Shown here: positions 47,800-57,774 of the stretch, one piece after another
Position numbering within the stretch: position 1 is the stretch's first letter
Layout: each line of letters opens with the position of its first letter
Assembly (NCBI GenBank): GCA_027257055.1
Contig: JAPVLO010000074.1
Span: 806,001-870,000 of the forward strand
From: Cephalopachus bancanus
Taxonomy: Eukaryota > Chordata > Mammalia > Primates > Tarsiidae
DNA length: 64,000 bases
Direction: 5' to 3'
Translations under genes and position numbers: made by a program
Notes under the pieces: generated by a model
What the model was told of the DNA's origin: nothing
Databases searched by the model: none
The model's input: the letters and a program-made list of their open reading frames with translations, nothing else

Positions 47800-47995
47800 A
47801 CTTAGCTTTCAGTGTTTAAAATTCATTCTCTCGTCAAATCATCTCAACATCCTAATGAAATAGATACTGTTATTATAGTTAGTTTTCCATGGGCAGAAAA
47901 GGATATACCAGGAAGTGAAATCGTTTTATAAGGTGCTAGAGTCAAGAACAAAATTGAGTCTAGTGGTCTGACACCATAATCCACGCTTTAAGCTT
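47800..47995 (-). repeat. MIR-like fragment, minus
   Basis: catcctaatgaaatagatac, ggcagaaaaggatataccag and gagtctagtggtctgacacc are consistent with MIR antisense, weak. Confidence 0.4.
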
Positions 47996-48379
47996 CTTAG
48001 GTCAATTAAAGTTTTGGTAGAGACTACATTTCTATCTATTCGGGAAACGAAAGTGTTTGAAACAAATACTCAGAAAACAAAAGAATATAAATGGCTTCAT
48101 TTGGCTGAAGATTTTATTTGTTTAAATGTAGCTCAGTCTTACTCACTTTCAACCGTTCTTTTGTAATTTAGCTAGATAATAATAGTTATAATTATAAATA
48201 TATAGCCATAGTTCATACATACCTATAACAGAAAAGAAATATTTTTCCATGGGAGAGAAGCATACACATTAATTTGGTGATGTGCCTCCTTCACTCCAGA
48301 ATGATCCTTTCTGGAGTAAAACTAGCTCTAAACATAAGAGATTGTAAAGGGATTTTCTGTTATTTTACTCTCTCCATCA

Positions 48380-48487
48380 ACTTGGGATCCCTAGTATTAT
48401 GCTGAGACTATTCTGCTCAACACACACAAAATGTGCCATTATTTTTAAGACAAGCATTTTCTCTCAGGTGAGTTTCTAGTCACCAAT

Positions 48488-48495
<8 letters not shown>
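48380..48495. repeat. Second copy of the 46.6-47.0 kb block
   Basis: gtattatgctgagactattc, then cacacacaaaatgtgccatt and the near-identical core ctctcaggtgagtttct align with 46611-46644 and 46937-47010 once the Alu is removed. The copies are about 1.5 kb apart in direct orientation. Confidence 0.7.
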
Positions 48496-48528
<33 letters not shown>

Positions 48529-48539
48529 CCTCTCCCCCC
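48490..48539. repeat. 50-nt pyrimidine tract, (CT)n
   Basis: Uninterrupted pyrimidines, mostly TC units, ending in CCCTCTCCCCCC. Confidence 0.97.
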
Positions 48540-48667
48540 AATCATTTAATACAATTGTTAATGGCACAATGAAACTCACAGAGAAGGGTCAAAATGTATT
48601 GCTGTCTACTTAAAATGTCTTCAGTGGGAAAAACTCTCCTAATTGAAGCCTAGAAATGCTTTCATAT

Positions 48668-48768
48668 GAAAGAAAGAGAAAGAAAGAGAAAGGAAGGAAG
48701 GAAGGAGGGAAGGAATGCAGGAGGGAGGGAAGAAAGAAGAAGAAAGAAAGAAGAAAGGAAGGAAGAAA
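48668..48768. repeat. 100-nt purine tract, GAAA/GGAA units
   Basis: Purines only at 48668-48715 and 48719-48768, broken by a single TGC. Mixed GAAA, GGAA and GAA units. The 61-codon minus frame with many Phe and Leu is its translation artefact. Confidence 0.97.
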
Positions 48769-50439
48769 TAATCTCCTTCTCTGATGATTAGTCATTATTT
48801 ATTTTGGTATTGTCTTCTTATTGCTGCATTCACCCAAGTCTGTGACATGGAGCTGTGTTTTTTTGTTTGTTTTATTTTTAATACCCTTAGTAAATATTTC
48901 AGTCTTATTGAATTACGTTTACATGTTTTTGTCATGCTTTCAAACAATTATTGTTTTTTTCCATCAACTCCAGGCTGTAGTTTCCATAAATACCCATCTT
49001 TGTTGACATCAAAAGAAAAATAAGTTTCTAATGTTTTAAAATGTGAAAAAGAAAGGCTATCGTTAGATTACATGACCATGCCTAGTCTGCTGCCATGACC
49101 AGACTAGGTGGAGAGAGTCTGTTACACATTTTCTTTCTGTATGTTGGATTTTACTGACACTTTTTTTCTGGGAGCAGAGTTAGCAATGATGAGTTTAACC
49201 ACCCAAGAAAGAATAGTGAATGGTTCTAGTCTTTCCCATTTCTCAGCTTGTGAGATGGAAAAATACAGCTGGCCACTTCTACCCATTTATATTATGTTTC
49301 TGATACCAGGGCACCTACACAGATGCTCCACATCACCCAAACTTTCATGGGAGAAAACAACTATCCCCACGTTCTTCTTCACTGCCTAAAATTTCTAGGA
49401 ACGTTGACACGTCATTCTGAATTCCTTATATTACAAGCATTCTGCCTTCCTTCAGTGAAATATTTCCTGGGCACACCCGTCTCCTGGGCTGGGAACACAC
49501 AACATCTGCTGCACTAGCTAGCTCACTTAGCCTGTGACACACAGAGCATGAATGTCAGCTGAATAAGTTCTTCCATTTTAGATATGAGGAAACTAAAGGA
49601 CAATGACCCAGAACAATCTGAAGCCAAGGAACTGTGGGACCAGAGCTGAACTCGTTAGTACTTTCAATATATCATATTAAAGATTAACCTGTCTTATGAA
49701 GTTGATTTCTTGAAAACCTATATTTTAAACTTAAAAGCATTCACTGTCACTGGAAGGTAGTCAACTATACAAACACTTTTTGTTCCGTGCATTTGGATTT
49801 ATTTTAAATGACTTACAATCTTTTTTTACACAGATACCATTTCATAAAATGGCCTAGAATATTGCATTTGTTCCTACTAATGGTAAATCTCTGGAAAATA
49901 TATTATCATTCAGCTGAAATCAGATTTTTGACAATGTTCTTCCCATTTTGACTGTCACTATGACTTAGCTGGGTAATTCCAAACCAGTCCTTATCTATTG
50001 ATTCAGATTTTCTTTCCTTCTTATCAGTCTTGTCAGAGGAACAAGACTCTTTTGCATAAATCTCTTTTCTGTTTTACCTGATTGCAACTTGCCTTCCAAC
50101 TCTGAATCCTGTCAGTTTCAGCCAGTGTGTCTTTTCTGTCAACAGTGAGATTATATATCATCCAGAACAATAATTTTATATTTGTTCAGGTTTTCTCTTT
50201 TGTTCAATGAGAATACCCCAAAATTTACTACTAAAGAAAGCATAAAACAAAAAACAAAGGATACTCTATATGCATGGCACTGTTTATTTATCATATAAAA
50301 TATTCAAAAACAACAGTGTTGCTGATGTTTTCAATTGTCATAGTCTATGACTACACAATATACATCTCAATACTTAGATATGTCAAATTTACAGACTTCT
50401 TTCCTGAATATCTTATGTTTGTATACTGATTACATTTTT
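48769..50439. other. No gene; possible MIR piece at 49570-49655
   Basis: ttagatatgaggaaactaaa at about 49578 with following text resembles MIR antisense. Frames of up to 93 codons (49108-49389) show no known domain. Confidence 0.45.
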
Positions 50440-50590
50440 CAGAAAACATTCATGTGCATTATTTTATTTGTTCATCACAACACCCCATGAGCTAGGCAGA
50501 CAGAGCAGATGGTGTTGGAATCACTCCTTATGGATGTGAAAGCTCTGACTCAGGAAGGTTATGAGTGACAAAGTCTCCCAATTAGCAAAC
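50440..50590 (-). repeat. MIR-like fragment, minus
   Basis: attattttatttgttcatca, caacaccccatgagctaggc then agctctgactcaggaaggtt are in MIR antisense order. Confidence 0.5.
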
Positions 50591-50626
50591 AAAAACCCAA
50601 AAGTAAATCAATTATTTTTTAAAATT

Positions 50627-50934
50627 TTGTAATAAGCCGGGCTCGGTGGCTCAGCCTGTAATCCCGCGCCTTTGGGAGACTGAGGTGAGTGGATTGCCTG
50701 AGCTCGCGGGTTCGAGACCCGCCTGGGCAGCGAGACCTCATCTCTACAATAAATCAAAAAATCAGCCGGGCGTGGTAGCGCATGTCTGTAATTCCGGCTA
50801 CTCGGAAGGCTGAGGCGGAAGGATCACCGGAGCCCAGCAGGTCAAGGCTGCGGTGGCCAGGAGCGGCCACTGCACTCCAATCTGGGCGACAGAGTGAGAC
50901 TCCAACTCAAAAAAATATATATATATTGTAATAA
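50627..50934 (+). repeat. Young Alu
   Basis: Plus-strand Alu, about 50636-50925, with TTGTAATAA at 50627-50635 and 50926-50934. Starts exactly at gccgggctcggtggctcagc. Perfect T-arm-like stem; one mismatch in the right hairpin. Its tail ends in (AT)n. Confidence 0.96.
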
Positions 50935-51139
50935 AATGATAATGCATATTATCGCACTCCCTACATATCATGTTCACTGACAGCAAAAGAACATGAGTTT
51001 ATAGTTATCAGAAAGGCACACATTACTTGTAGGTGAGGGTTTGGGTAATATAATGGAATTTCTAGCTCTAACTAAACATGAAAGAATGTTTACAATGTTG
51101 ACATTAAATAAATAACAACGTGCCTTGAATTTCAGTTTT

Positions 51140-51460
51140 AAGAATCAACTATTGGCCAGGCTCGGTGGCTCAGCCTATAATCCCGAGCTTTGGGAGGCCA
51201 GGGAGAGCTAATTGCCTGAGTCCACAGGTTTGAGACCCGCCTGGGCAACTTGGCGAGCCCTCACCTCTACAATAAAAAATAAAATAAAATAAAAAATTAG
51301 CCGGGCGTGGTAGTTCCAGCTACTTGGAAGGCTGAGGCGGAAGGATCGCTGGAGCCCACTAGGTCGAGGCTGCGGTGGCCGGGAGCGGCCACTGCACTTG
51401 TCTGGGCGACTGAGTGAGACTCCAACTCAAAAAAAAAAAAAAAAAAAAGAATCGACTATT
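51140..51460 (+). repeat. Intermediate Alu with 14-bp TSD
   Basis: Plus-strand Alu, 51154-51446, between AAGAATCAACTATT and AAGAATCGACTATT. Older left arm (cccgagctttgggaggcc, ACTTG kept, incomplete T-arm-like stem) but a perfect right hairpin, showing that the right hairpin arose first. About 18 bp are missing at the start of the right arm (gggcgtggtagttccagc). Confidence 0.96.
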
Positions 51461-52679
51461 ACCACTCTGTATGCATTCATACATCTTTCAATAAACAGTG
51501 TTTCATTGCCTACTATGTGCCCAGGTTTTGATGTCCATGAACAAAACATGCCAGGAATTTACTCTCACAGAGCTTACATCCTAGAACATGAATCACAAAA
51601 ATAGCATGCATAATGTTTTAGCAAATGTGAATTGAGAGGAGAATAGAAATGAGAAAAAAAAACAGACACATAAAGTTTAGAATTATCAAAGTCCCTCCCT
51701 CTAAATGGCAAGCCACATAATTTTCTGATGAATTTGGAGGTAGGCTTCTTTAACTTGAATACGTTCTACCTCTTTGGAACCTGTCATAGTGCCACACTTT
51801 TCCAAATGTTTTCAAAATAGAATAAGAAGAAATAGAAATTACTTTCTTAGAAAATGATGATCAGACCGAGTGTCCATTGACCAAATGTATAGTCTTGCTT
51901 TGTCATTGTTTACATAAGCGAACATTTATATGTAAAAATTGGGTTGTATGTACCAGTTCAACTCAATTTGTGTCTTATCAACCCACTTGAAGAAAGTATT
52001 ACTTGATAGATGATGCAAATGTGACTCAGTGAAGTTAGGTACTTTGTTCATGATCATTGAGTGGATTATTGGATATTTTCTGGTGTTTTAAATGCTGATA
52101 TTTGCACTTAGTTCAAGAATAAATGAAAGGCTATTATTTAAAGAGATTTTTGAGTCATTTGCTTCAATTCCAAGTCTTTGTGGGGAAGCTAAGATTTGGA
52201 AACTAAGCACTTTCCAGCATTTTTTTTTCAGTATTGCAGTAACCACCACTTCTAAAGATGTGATTTTTATTGGTGGGAAAATTTAGCATTTGCTAATGCC
52301 CATATTGCTTGTAAAAATTACATTTATTTTTACATTGACAATTTAGCCTTTGAAAAAGCCAGCAAACATGTGGGAAATAAATTTATATTTACTAAAAATT
52401 AACATTTCATCATCTAAAGATAACTTCTGTAAGAAACTAACAAAGTAATCTATATTTTTCAAGATATTTTTGTTCAAATATATAAATATAAAATAAATAC
52501 TTTTTGCAAAAAGGAGCTTACTTTATATACTCCACATTACTTTATTAAAATAATAAACAGTAATCCTCAATATTATTTTTACTGATTACATTGGTTATAC
52601 TATGTTAATCTTGTAGTATTTAAATAACAAATTTTATATTGCTAGAAATAGAAGTTATCTCCAATTTTTGTTTTATAAT
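51461..52679. other. No gene; old repeat-like start
   Basis: 51480-51600 (ttgcctactatgtgcccagg; ctcacagagcttacatccta) resembles the beginning of the same unassigned old repeat as 7.3-8.8 kb. The rest is AT-rich. Confidence 0.4.
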
Positions 52680-52998
52680 GAAAATTACTGGCCGGGCTCA
52701 GTGACTCAGCCTGTAATCCCGTGCTTTGGGAGGCCGAGGTGAGTGAATTGCCTGAGCCTGCGGGTTCGAGACCTGCCTGTGCAACTTGGTGAGCCCTCAT
52801 CTCTACAATAAATCAAAAATTAGCCTGGCGTGGTAGCGCACGCCTGTAGTTCCAGCTACTTGGAAGGCTGAGGTGGAAGAATCCCCGGAGTCCAGCAGGT
52901 CGAGGCTGCAGTGGCCAGGAGCAGCCACTGCACTCCATTCTGGGTGACAGAGTGAGACTCCAACTCAAAAGAAAAAAAAAAAAGAAAGAAAATTGCTG
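52680..52998 (+). repeat. Intermediate Alu with 11-bp TSD
   Basis: Plus-strand Alu, 52691-52987, between GAAAATTACTG and GAAAATTGCTG. Reads cccgtgctttgggaggccga (no inserted C), keeps ACTTG, and has GCGGG/CCTGC around the B box (one G-U pair). Confidence 0.96.
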
Positions 52999-53185
52999 TC
53001 TATTTTAATATACAAAACTTTTCACTTATTAAATTACTTTGTTCTATTGTATTTTTCCTTAGATATTGTAATCTATTCTTTCCTTCTGGCTTCTTTCTGT
53101 AAGAAATAAGAAAGACTAAGTTCTTCTCATCCCTATCATGGGGTAATAAAAGATTATATTTTTTACCCAGGGATGGAGACATATT

Positions 53186-53239
53186 TTATTATTATTATTA
53201 TTAGTAGTAGTAGTAGTAGTAGTAATAGTAGAAGTAGTA
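53186..53239. repeat. (TTA)n(GTA)n trinucleotide repeat
   Basis: About 18 triplets changing from TTA to GTA units, with a few substitutions at the right end. Confidence 0.95.
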
Positions 53240-53654
53240 TCTTTTCTCTGTAAAGATTCATTTACATGTATAATATATTTCTAAATGATTTTTTAAAGTC
53301 AAGCAAACAAAATATCTGGCAAATATAATTGGAAAGTAAATGAAGGTTATGTCTTAACAAATAGCATATATTCATCAACTCTGTTTCTTTCACTTTTTTT
53401 ATTGTGACTTTATTCATTTACACTACATCTACCTTAAACTCTACTTATTTGACTTTATTCCTCTCCTATCACCTTCAGCATCTATTCATTTCATAACCTC
53501 AGTATGTAAGTCTCTGTCTTTCCCAATGCAATTCAAAACAAAGCTCCTAGATATGCCACATGTTTCTCTTCATGTACAAAGAAGGCTTGGATAGTTAATG
53601 ACAAAGACAAGATTCCTTTTTTATTTTTTTGACGGAAAACTTTTTATTCAAAGG

Positions 53655-53740
53655 ATCCTTCTTTTTTTTTATGTTTCTATATTTTATTTTAAAGATGTGG
53701 GGTATAATTCAGAATTAGGTATACAAGTGGTCCTCTTAAT
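53655..53740 (-). mobile_element. Very short L1 3' end
   Basis: Only the last 80 or so bases of an L1 3' UTR: ttttaaagatgtggggtata then attcagaattaggtatacaa, matching the starts of the copies at 3.8 and 55.1 kb. Extreme 5' truncation; no clear target duplication. Confidence 0.75.
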
Positions 53741-54756
53741 AACTAAGGAGTTGAAGAGGCTGAGAAATTCACACGTCAAAATGCTTAGTTCTTTTCCATA
53801 TAACATTTAAAATATCTTCATAATGATAGCAAACCATAGCATAGAAAAGTGTGAGACAGTTTCTGGAAACAGAGAGGAATCTGAATTAGAGGTCCAAGGT
53901 GAATAGGTGGTGGGAGATAAAATTGTATTCAAAGAACAGACTACTTCAAATGCACTGAAATAAAAACTAACAACCAACAAGGGTAACTTTGTAGTTGGAG
54001 AAATACCTCTCTTTAGCTATAGAACTGGGAAGTACTTGAGATCTAAAAGCTTGCATTTTGTAAACATCCCTTACTACTACTATAAAAACCTGAAAGCAAC
54101 ACAAAAGTAAACGAAGAAAGGCACGGAGACACTGTTCATATTTTCTCTATTTTTTTCTTCTCTTAACTGAATGTTTCTAATAAATATTTTCCACTCGCAA
54201 GCTGTTGAAAAAGAAAACAATGATTAAGTAGGTAAGGATCTTTTTATAAATCAGAAGATTCATAAACTCAATTTCTATTTAAGCTTCTTTTAAAAATACA
54301 CACATGGTACTAAATTCTTTAAAGAGTTAAGACTGTAGAAATGTACACCCGTTTATGATAGACTTGGAAAGATAAGTCAAAACATAAGTCAAAACAGGGT
54401 ACAACTAATAAAAACAGAGTACAATAATAAAAACCTGTTAGAAATTGGCTGCCCTGCAATCATATCTATCTTCAATTCACATAAAAATTGGACATGTATA
54501 TCTATAGAGATACTTCAAACAAAATCAAATAATATGCCCCAAATGTTAAGGACCAAATCGCAAAAACGTTGTACACTATATGGAGCTCTAAGCTTATTTA
54601 CACATATTTTAGGCACACATTTAATAAGTATGGTTATCAGATTATCAAATCCCTAGCAAATTAGTGGTATTAAGAAAGACTGCTATAAAGGAAGACAAAC
54701 ATAATAAAAATCATATAATTAAAAACAACATAAATTACAAGACGGACACATATATC
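53741..54756. other. No gene; small tandem duplications
   Basis: ataagtcaaaac occurs twice in tandem at about 54371-54394, and a following unit ending aataaaaac is also repeated (to 54434). No other feature seen. Confidence 0.45.
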
Positions 54757-55084
54757 TTTTTGTTTTGTTCTGTTTTTTAGAGCAATTACTTGTAACGCAA
54801 AGTTGCAGATATACTGGAAGAAAATAGAACACACACTTCCACTCCAAATTTGCACCCTGGCCGCCTTTGCTCGCTGGGTTCACTCGCTGAATCGCTTTGT
54901 CCTCCCCGATGCTGTGACATTTCAGCCTGGGCAGTCACTCCAAGGCTGTCTCCTGCCACTTGGGATGCTGAGAGAAGGAAGAGCAGTGCCTGGCCTTGTT
55001 CAATTTAGCTTTGCTGCCAACCCCTCACCTCCCTCCCACGCTCAAACCTCACCAGTCCCTGCCACCTCGCTACTTTTCCCAGCT
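54757..55084 (-). other. GC-richer block between T-run and L1 3' end
   Basis: About 300 bp, markedly richer in G+C and CpG than its surroundings (for example tttgctcgctgggttcactc, gaatcgctttgtcctccccg), bounded left by a T-rich run (54757-54776) and right by the T-run of an L1 3' end. It may be a 3' transduction or an unrelated fragment; I do not recognise it. Confidence 0.4.
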
Positions 55085-55836
55085 CTTTTTTTAGTTTTAA
55101 AGATGTCGGGTACAATTCAGGGTTAGGTATACAAATGGTCATTATACAGGTAACCTTGTTGATGAGGTGTGCCCCTCCCTTCCCTGGCAGTTTCCCTCAA
55201 CTGCCAATCCCACCACCCCTCCCCTGGCAGTTTCCCACTACTGCCAATCCCTTTCTTATAGTATTATGATAATTGCTCAAGGTCCACTTATGAGTGAGAA
55301 CATATGGTACTCTGTTCTTTGTTTCTGTGACAGGTCACTGAGTATGATAGACTCTAAATCCACCCAAGTTGCTGCAAAATCCATGTGCTTGTCCTTCTTT
55401 ATGGCTACATAATATTCCATTGTGTATATGTACCACATTTTTTTTTTTTATCCAGTCCATCTTCCATGGGTAACCTGATTAGTTCCATGTTTTTGCTATT
55501 GTGAATAGAGCTGCAACAAGCATGCAAGTGCAGGTATCTTTTTGGTAGAATGAGTTGAGTTACTTTGGGTATATTCTCAATAGGAGAATTGCTGGGAGGT
55601 CAATTTTCAGTTCTTTCAGAAATCGCCACACTGTCTTCCAAAGAGGTTGCACTAGTTTGCATTCCCACCAGCAGTAGTTCATTTTTCTCGGCATCCTTGT
55701 CAGCATCCTTTGTTGTTTGATTTATTAATGATGGCCATTCTTACTGAGGTTAGGTGGTATCTCAAAGCGGTTTTGATTGCATTTCTCTGATGATTAGTGA
55801 AGCTGATCACTTTTTCATGAGATACCTGTGTCTTGG
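55085..55836 (-). mobile_element. 5'-truncated L1 with duplicated 3' UTR segment
   Basis: About 750 bp of antisense L1: 3' UTR, then the end of ORF2 (tatggctacataatattcca; ttgctattgtgaatagagct; aatcgccacactgtcttcca; gcattcccaccagcagtagt; ggtggtatctcaaagcggtt). A 3' UTR segment containing ccctggcagtttccc and ctgccaatcc occurs twice in tandem (about 55173-55211 and 55212-55250), while the 3.8-kb copy has it once. Confidence 0.9.
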
Positions 55837-56699
55837 TGAGCCTTATAATTTTAGGTAACCTACTATTAACAAAAATATAACACTGCTACAGTAACTCCAT
55901 AATATAACAGAAGAAAACCTTTGATCAATTGTGATTATACTAAAATACGATTAAATTATCATTTGTTTATTTCAAAAGTCACAGAAATATACTATTTATT
56001 TTAGTGGCATAATTAAAATAAGAAAAAGTTTAAGACTAAAAAGAATAAATCTTAAGATAGCCAGAAATCATAGTTTACAGCACAATTTCCTAAAGGTTCT
56101 GAAAAGCAGAATTTTCATTTAATGAAAAAGAATCTGAGTAACAAAATAATAACATGCCACAAGGTAAAACATGATTAAGCTTTTGAATGGAATACATGGA
56201 CTACTGCTCAAAGAGCTCAGAAAAATGTCAGTATGATGAGAAGTTGACACAGTTTTCAACCAAGTATTGAAGGATTGAGAAGATTTGAATAAGAAAATGA
56301 AAAAGGGAAAATTTGATGGGAGGTTGGGATTGTAGATTTCTTAACAAGAATTTTAATAACTGCATTGTATATTAAAACAGCAGAGAATAAAAAGAAATAG
56401 CTGACACTAAAAGTGCTCTTATGTAGGTATAGTGAAATATAACAGGTGAGAACAGCTTTTGAAATGCGAGATTGATATTCTCTGTATTTCAACATTCAGG
56501 AAGTGAGAAATAGTTATGAAAACAGTGCTAGAAGAGTTGAATGTGCACTATTTAAGTTGAGAGGAAATTTAATTGGGATGAAATGTAGAGGGAAAATAAT
56601 TGCAAGAGAAAAGAATATTAAAAATATTAATAGCGAGCTAGATATGAAATTGACAGTTCCCTTAGAAATGAAAGTCAGGGAACTTTCTCAACCCCCAGG
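55837..56699. other. No recognisable feature
   Basis: AT-rich; frames of 79 (minus) and 94 codons (56503-56787 plus) show no known family. Confidence 0.45.
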
Positions 56700-56830
56700 G
56701 TGTTTGGAGGTGATCCCACCTGTTTTGCAGATGAGGGCTTCAAAAGAGAAAAGGCCAGTAACTTGCCCAAGGTCATACCCTAATTAATGTTGAGGCTAGA
56801 ACTACAGTCCTGTTTTTCAGTCCAAGAATA
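56700..56830 (-). repeat. MIR fragment, minus
   Basis: cctgttttgcagatgagggc, then gtaacttgcccaaggtcata, then gctagaactacagtcctgtt: MIR antisense layout. Confidence 0.7.
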
Positions 56831-56852
56831 TTTTCTATTTGGATACCTTTTA

Positions 56853-57181
56853 AAATTAGCTTTCCTAGCCGGGCTCGGTGGCTCAGCCTGTAATCCCGCG
56901 CTTTGGGAGGCCGAGGTGAGTGGATTGACTGAGCCCGCGGGTTCGAGACCTGCCTGGTCAACTTGGCGAGACCCCATCTCTACAATAAATCAAAAAATTA
57001 GATGGGCATGGTAGCGCCTGCCTGTAGTTCCAACTATTTTGAAGGCTGAGGTGGAAGGATCGCCGGAGCCCAGCAGGTGGAGGCTGCGGTGGCCGGGTGC
57101 ATGCCACTGCACTCCAGTCTGGGCGACAGAGTGAGACTTCAACTCAAAAAAAAAAAAAAAAAAAATTAAATTAGTTTTCCT
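56853..57181 (+). repeat. Intermediate Alu with 14-bp TSD
   Basis: Plus-strand Alu, 56867-57167, between AAATTAGCTTTCCT and AAATTAGTTTTCCT. Reads cccgcgctttgggaggccga (no inserted C), keeps ACTTG, has GCGGG/CCTGC at the B box, and its right arm reads gtggccgggtgcatgccac, not yet the perfect hairpin. Confidence 0.97.
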
Positions 57182-57721
57182 TAATTTTTTCTAAAAAGCA
57201 TTAGCCTTCAGAAACTGGGCCAGAAACCAAGAAATGAAGATTTCATTTCCTGATAGACCGAAAATTGTTTTCTTATTGTCACTTAACCTGACTGCGCCTT
57301 TTCCTACACCTCTTAAATTAAGGTACTAAGAACATTTCTGCTAGATAATATTTGTTGAGGGGAAATGCCATTTTTCTACGAATGAGGCAGTGTAACAGTG
57401 ACTTGCAAATGCAGCCTGTTGTGAAATACATAGAACTCAGCCAATTTTCTTCATGTTGTGATGGATTTTTGCATGAATATTATGAAAGGAGATGTGCATG
57501 ATTCACAAAAATATGTTTTTCATATATAGGATTTCAATTTAATCTCCAAGGAAACTTAGGTTTTTACTAAGACAGCAATAAATTTGCACTAACAAAAAAA
57601 GAAGAAAATTAGAAGAAGAATGTATATAATTAAAAAGAACACAAAGGGACTTTCTACAGACCATCTCCAACCTTTATCATCTAGTAGCACTTACATTCTC
57701 TTTTCTTCTTTTCTTTATTGT

Positions 57722-57730
<9 letters not shown>
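57182..57730. other. No recognisable feature
   Basis: No supported gene or repeat. Confidence 0.45.
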
Positions 57731-57766
<36 letters not shown>

Positions 57767-57774
57767 CGCGCATG
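57731..57774. repeat. (TG)n followed by CGCGCG, Z-DNA prone
   Basis: 44 bp of unbroken pyrimidine-purine alternation: about 16 TG units, then TACGCGCGCATG. Confidence 0.96.

Noticed and set aside
48610..48795. Phe/Leu/Ser-rich minus frame as a signal-peptide-like protein
   Set aside because: It is the translation of a purine simple repeat.
54790..55084. CpG-island promoter
   Set aside because: Too short and only moderately CpG-rich; it sits against an L1 3' end and a T-rich run, with no exon or transcription-start signal nearby.
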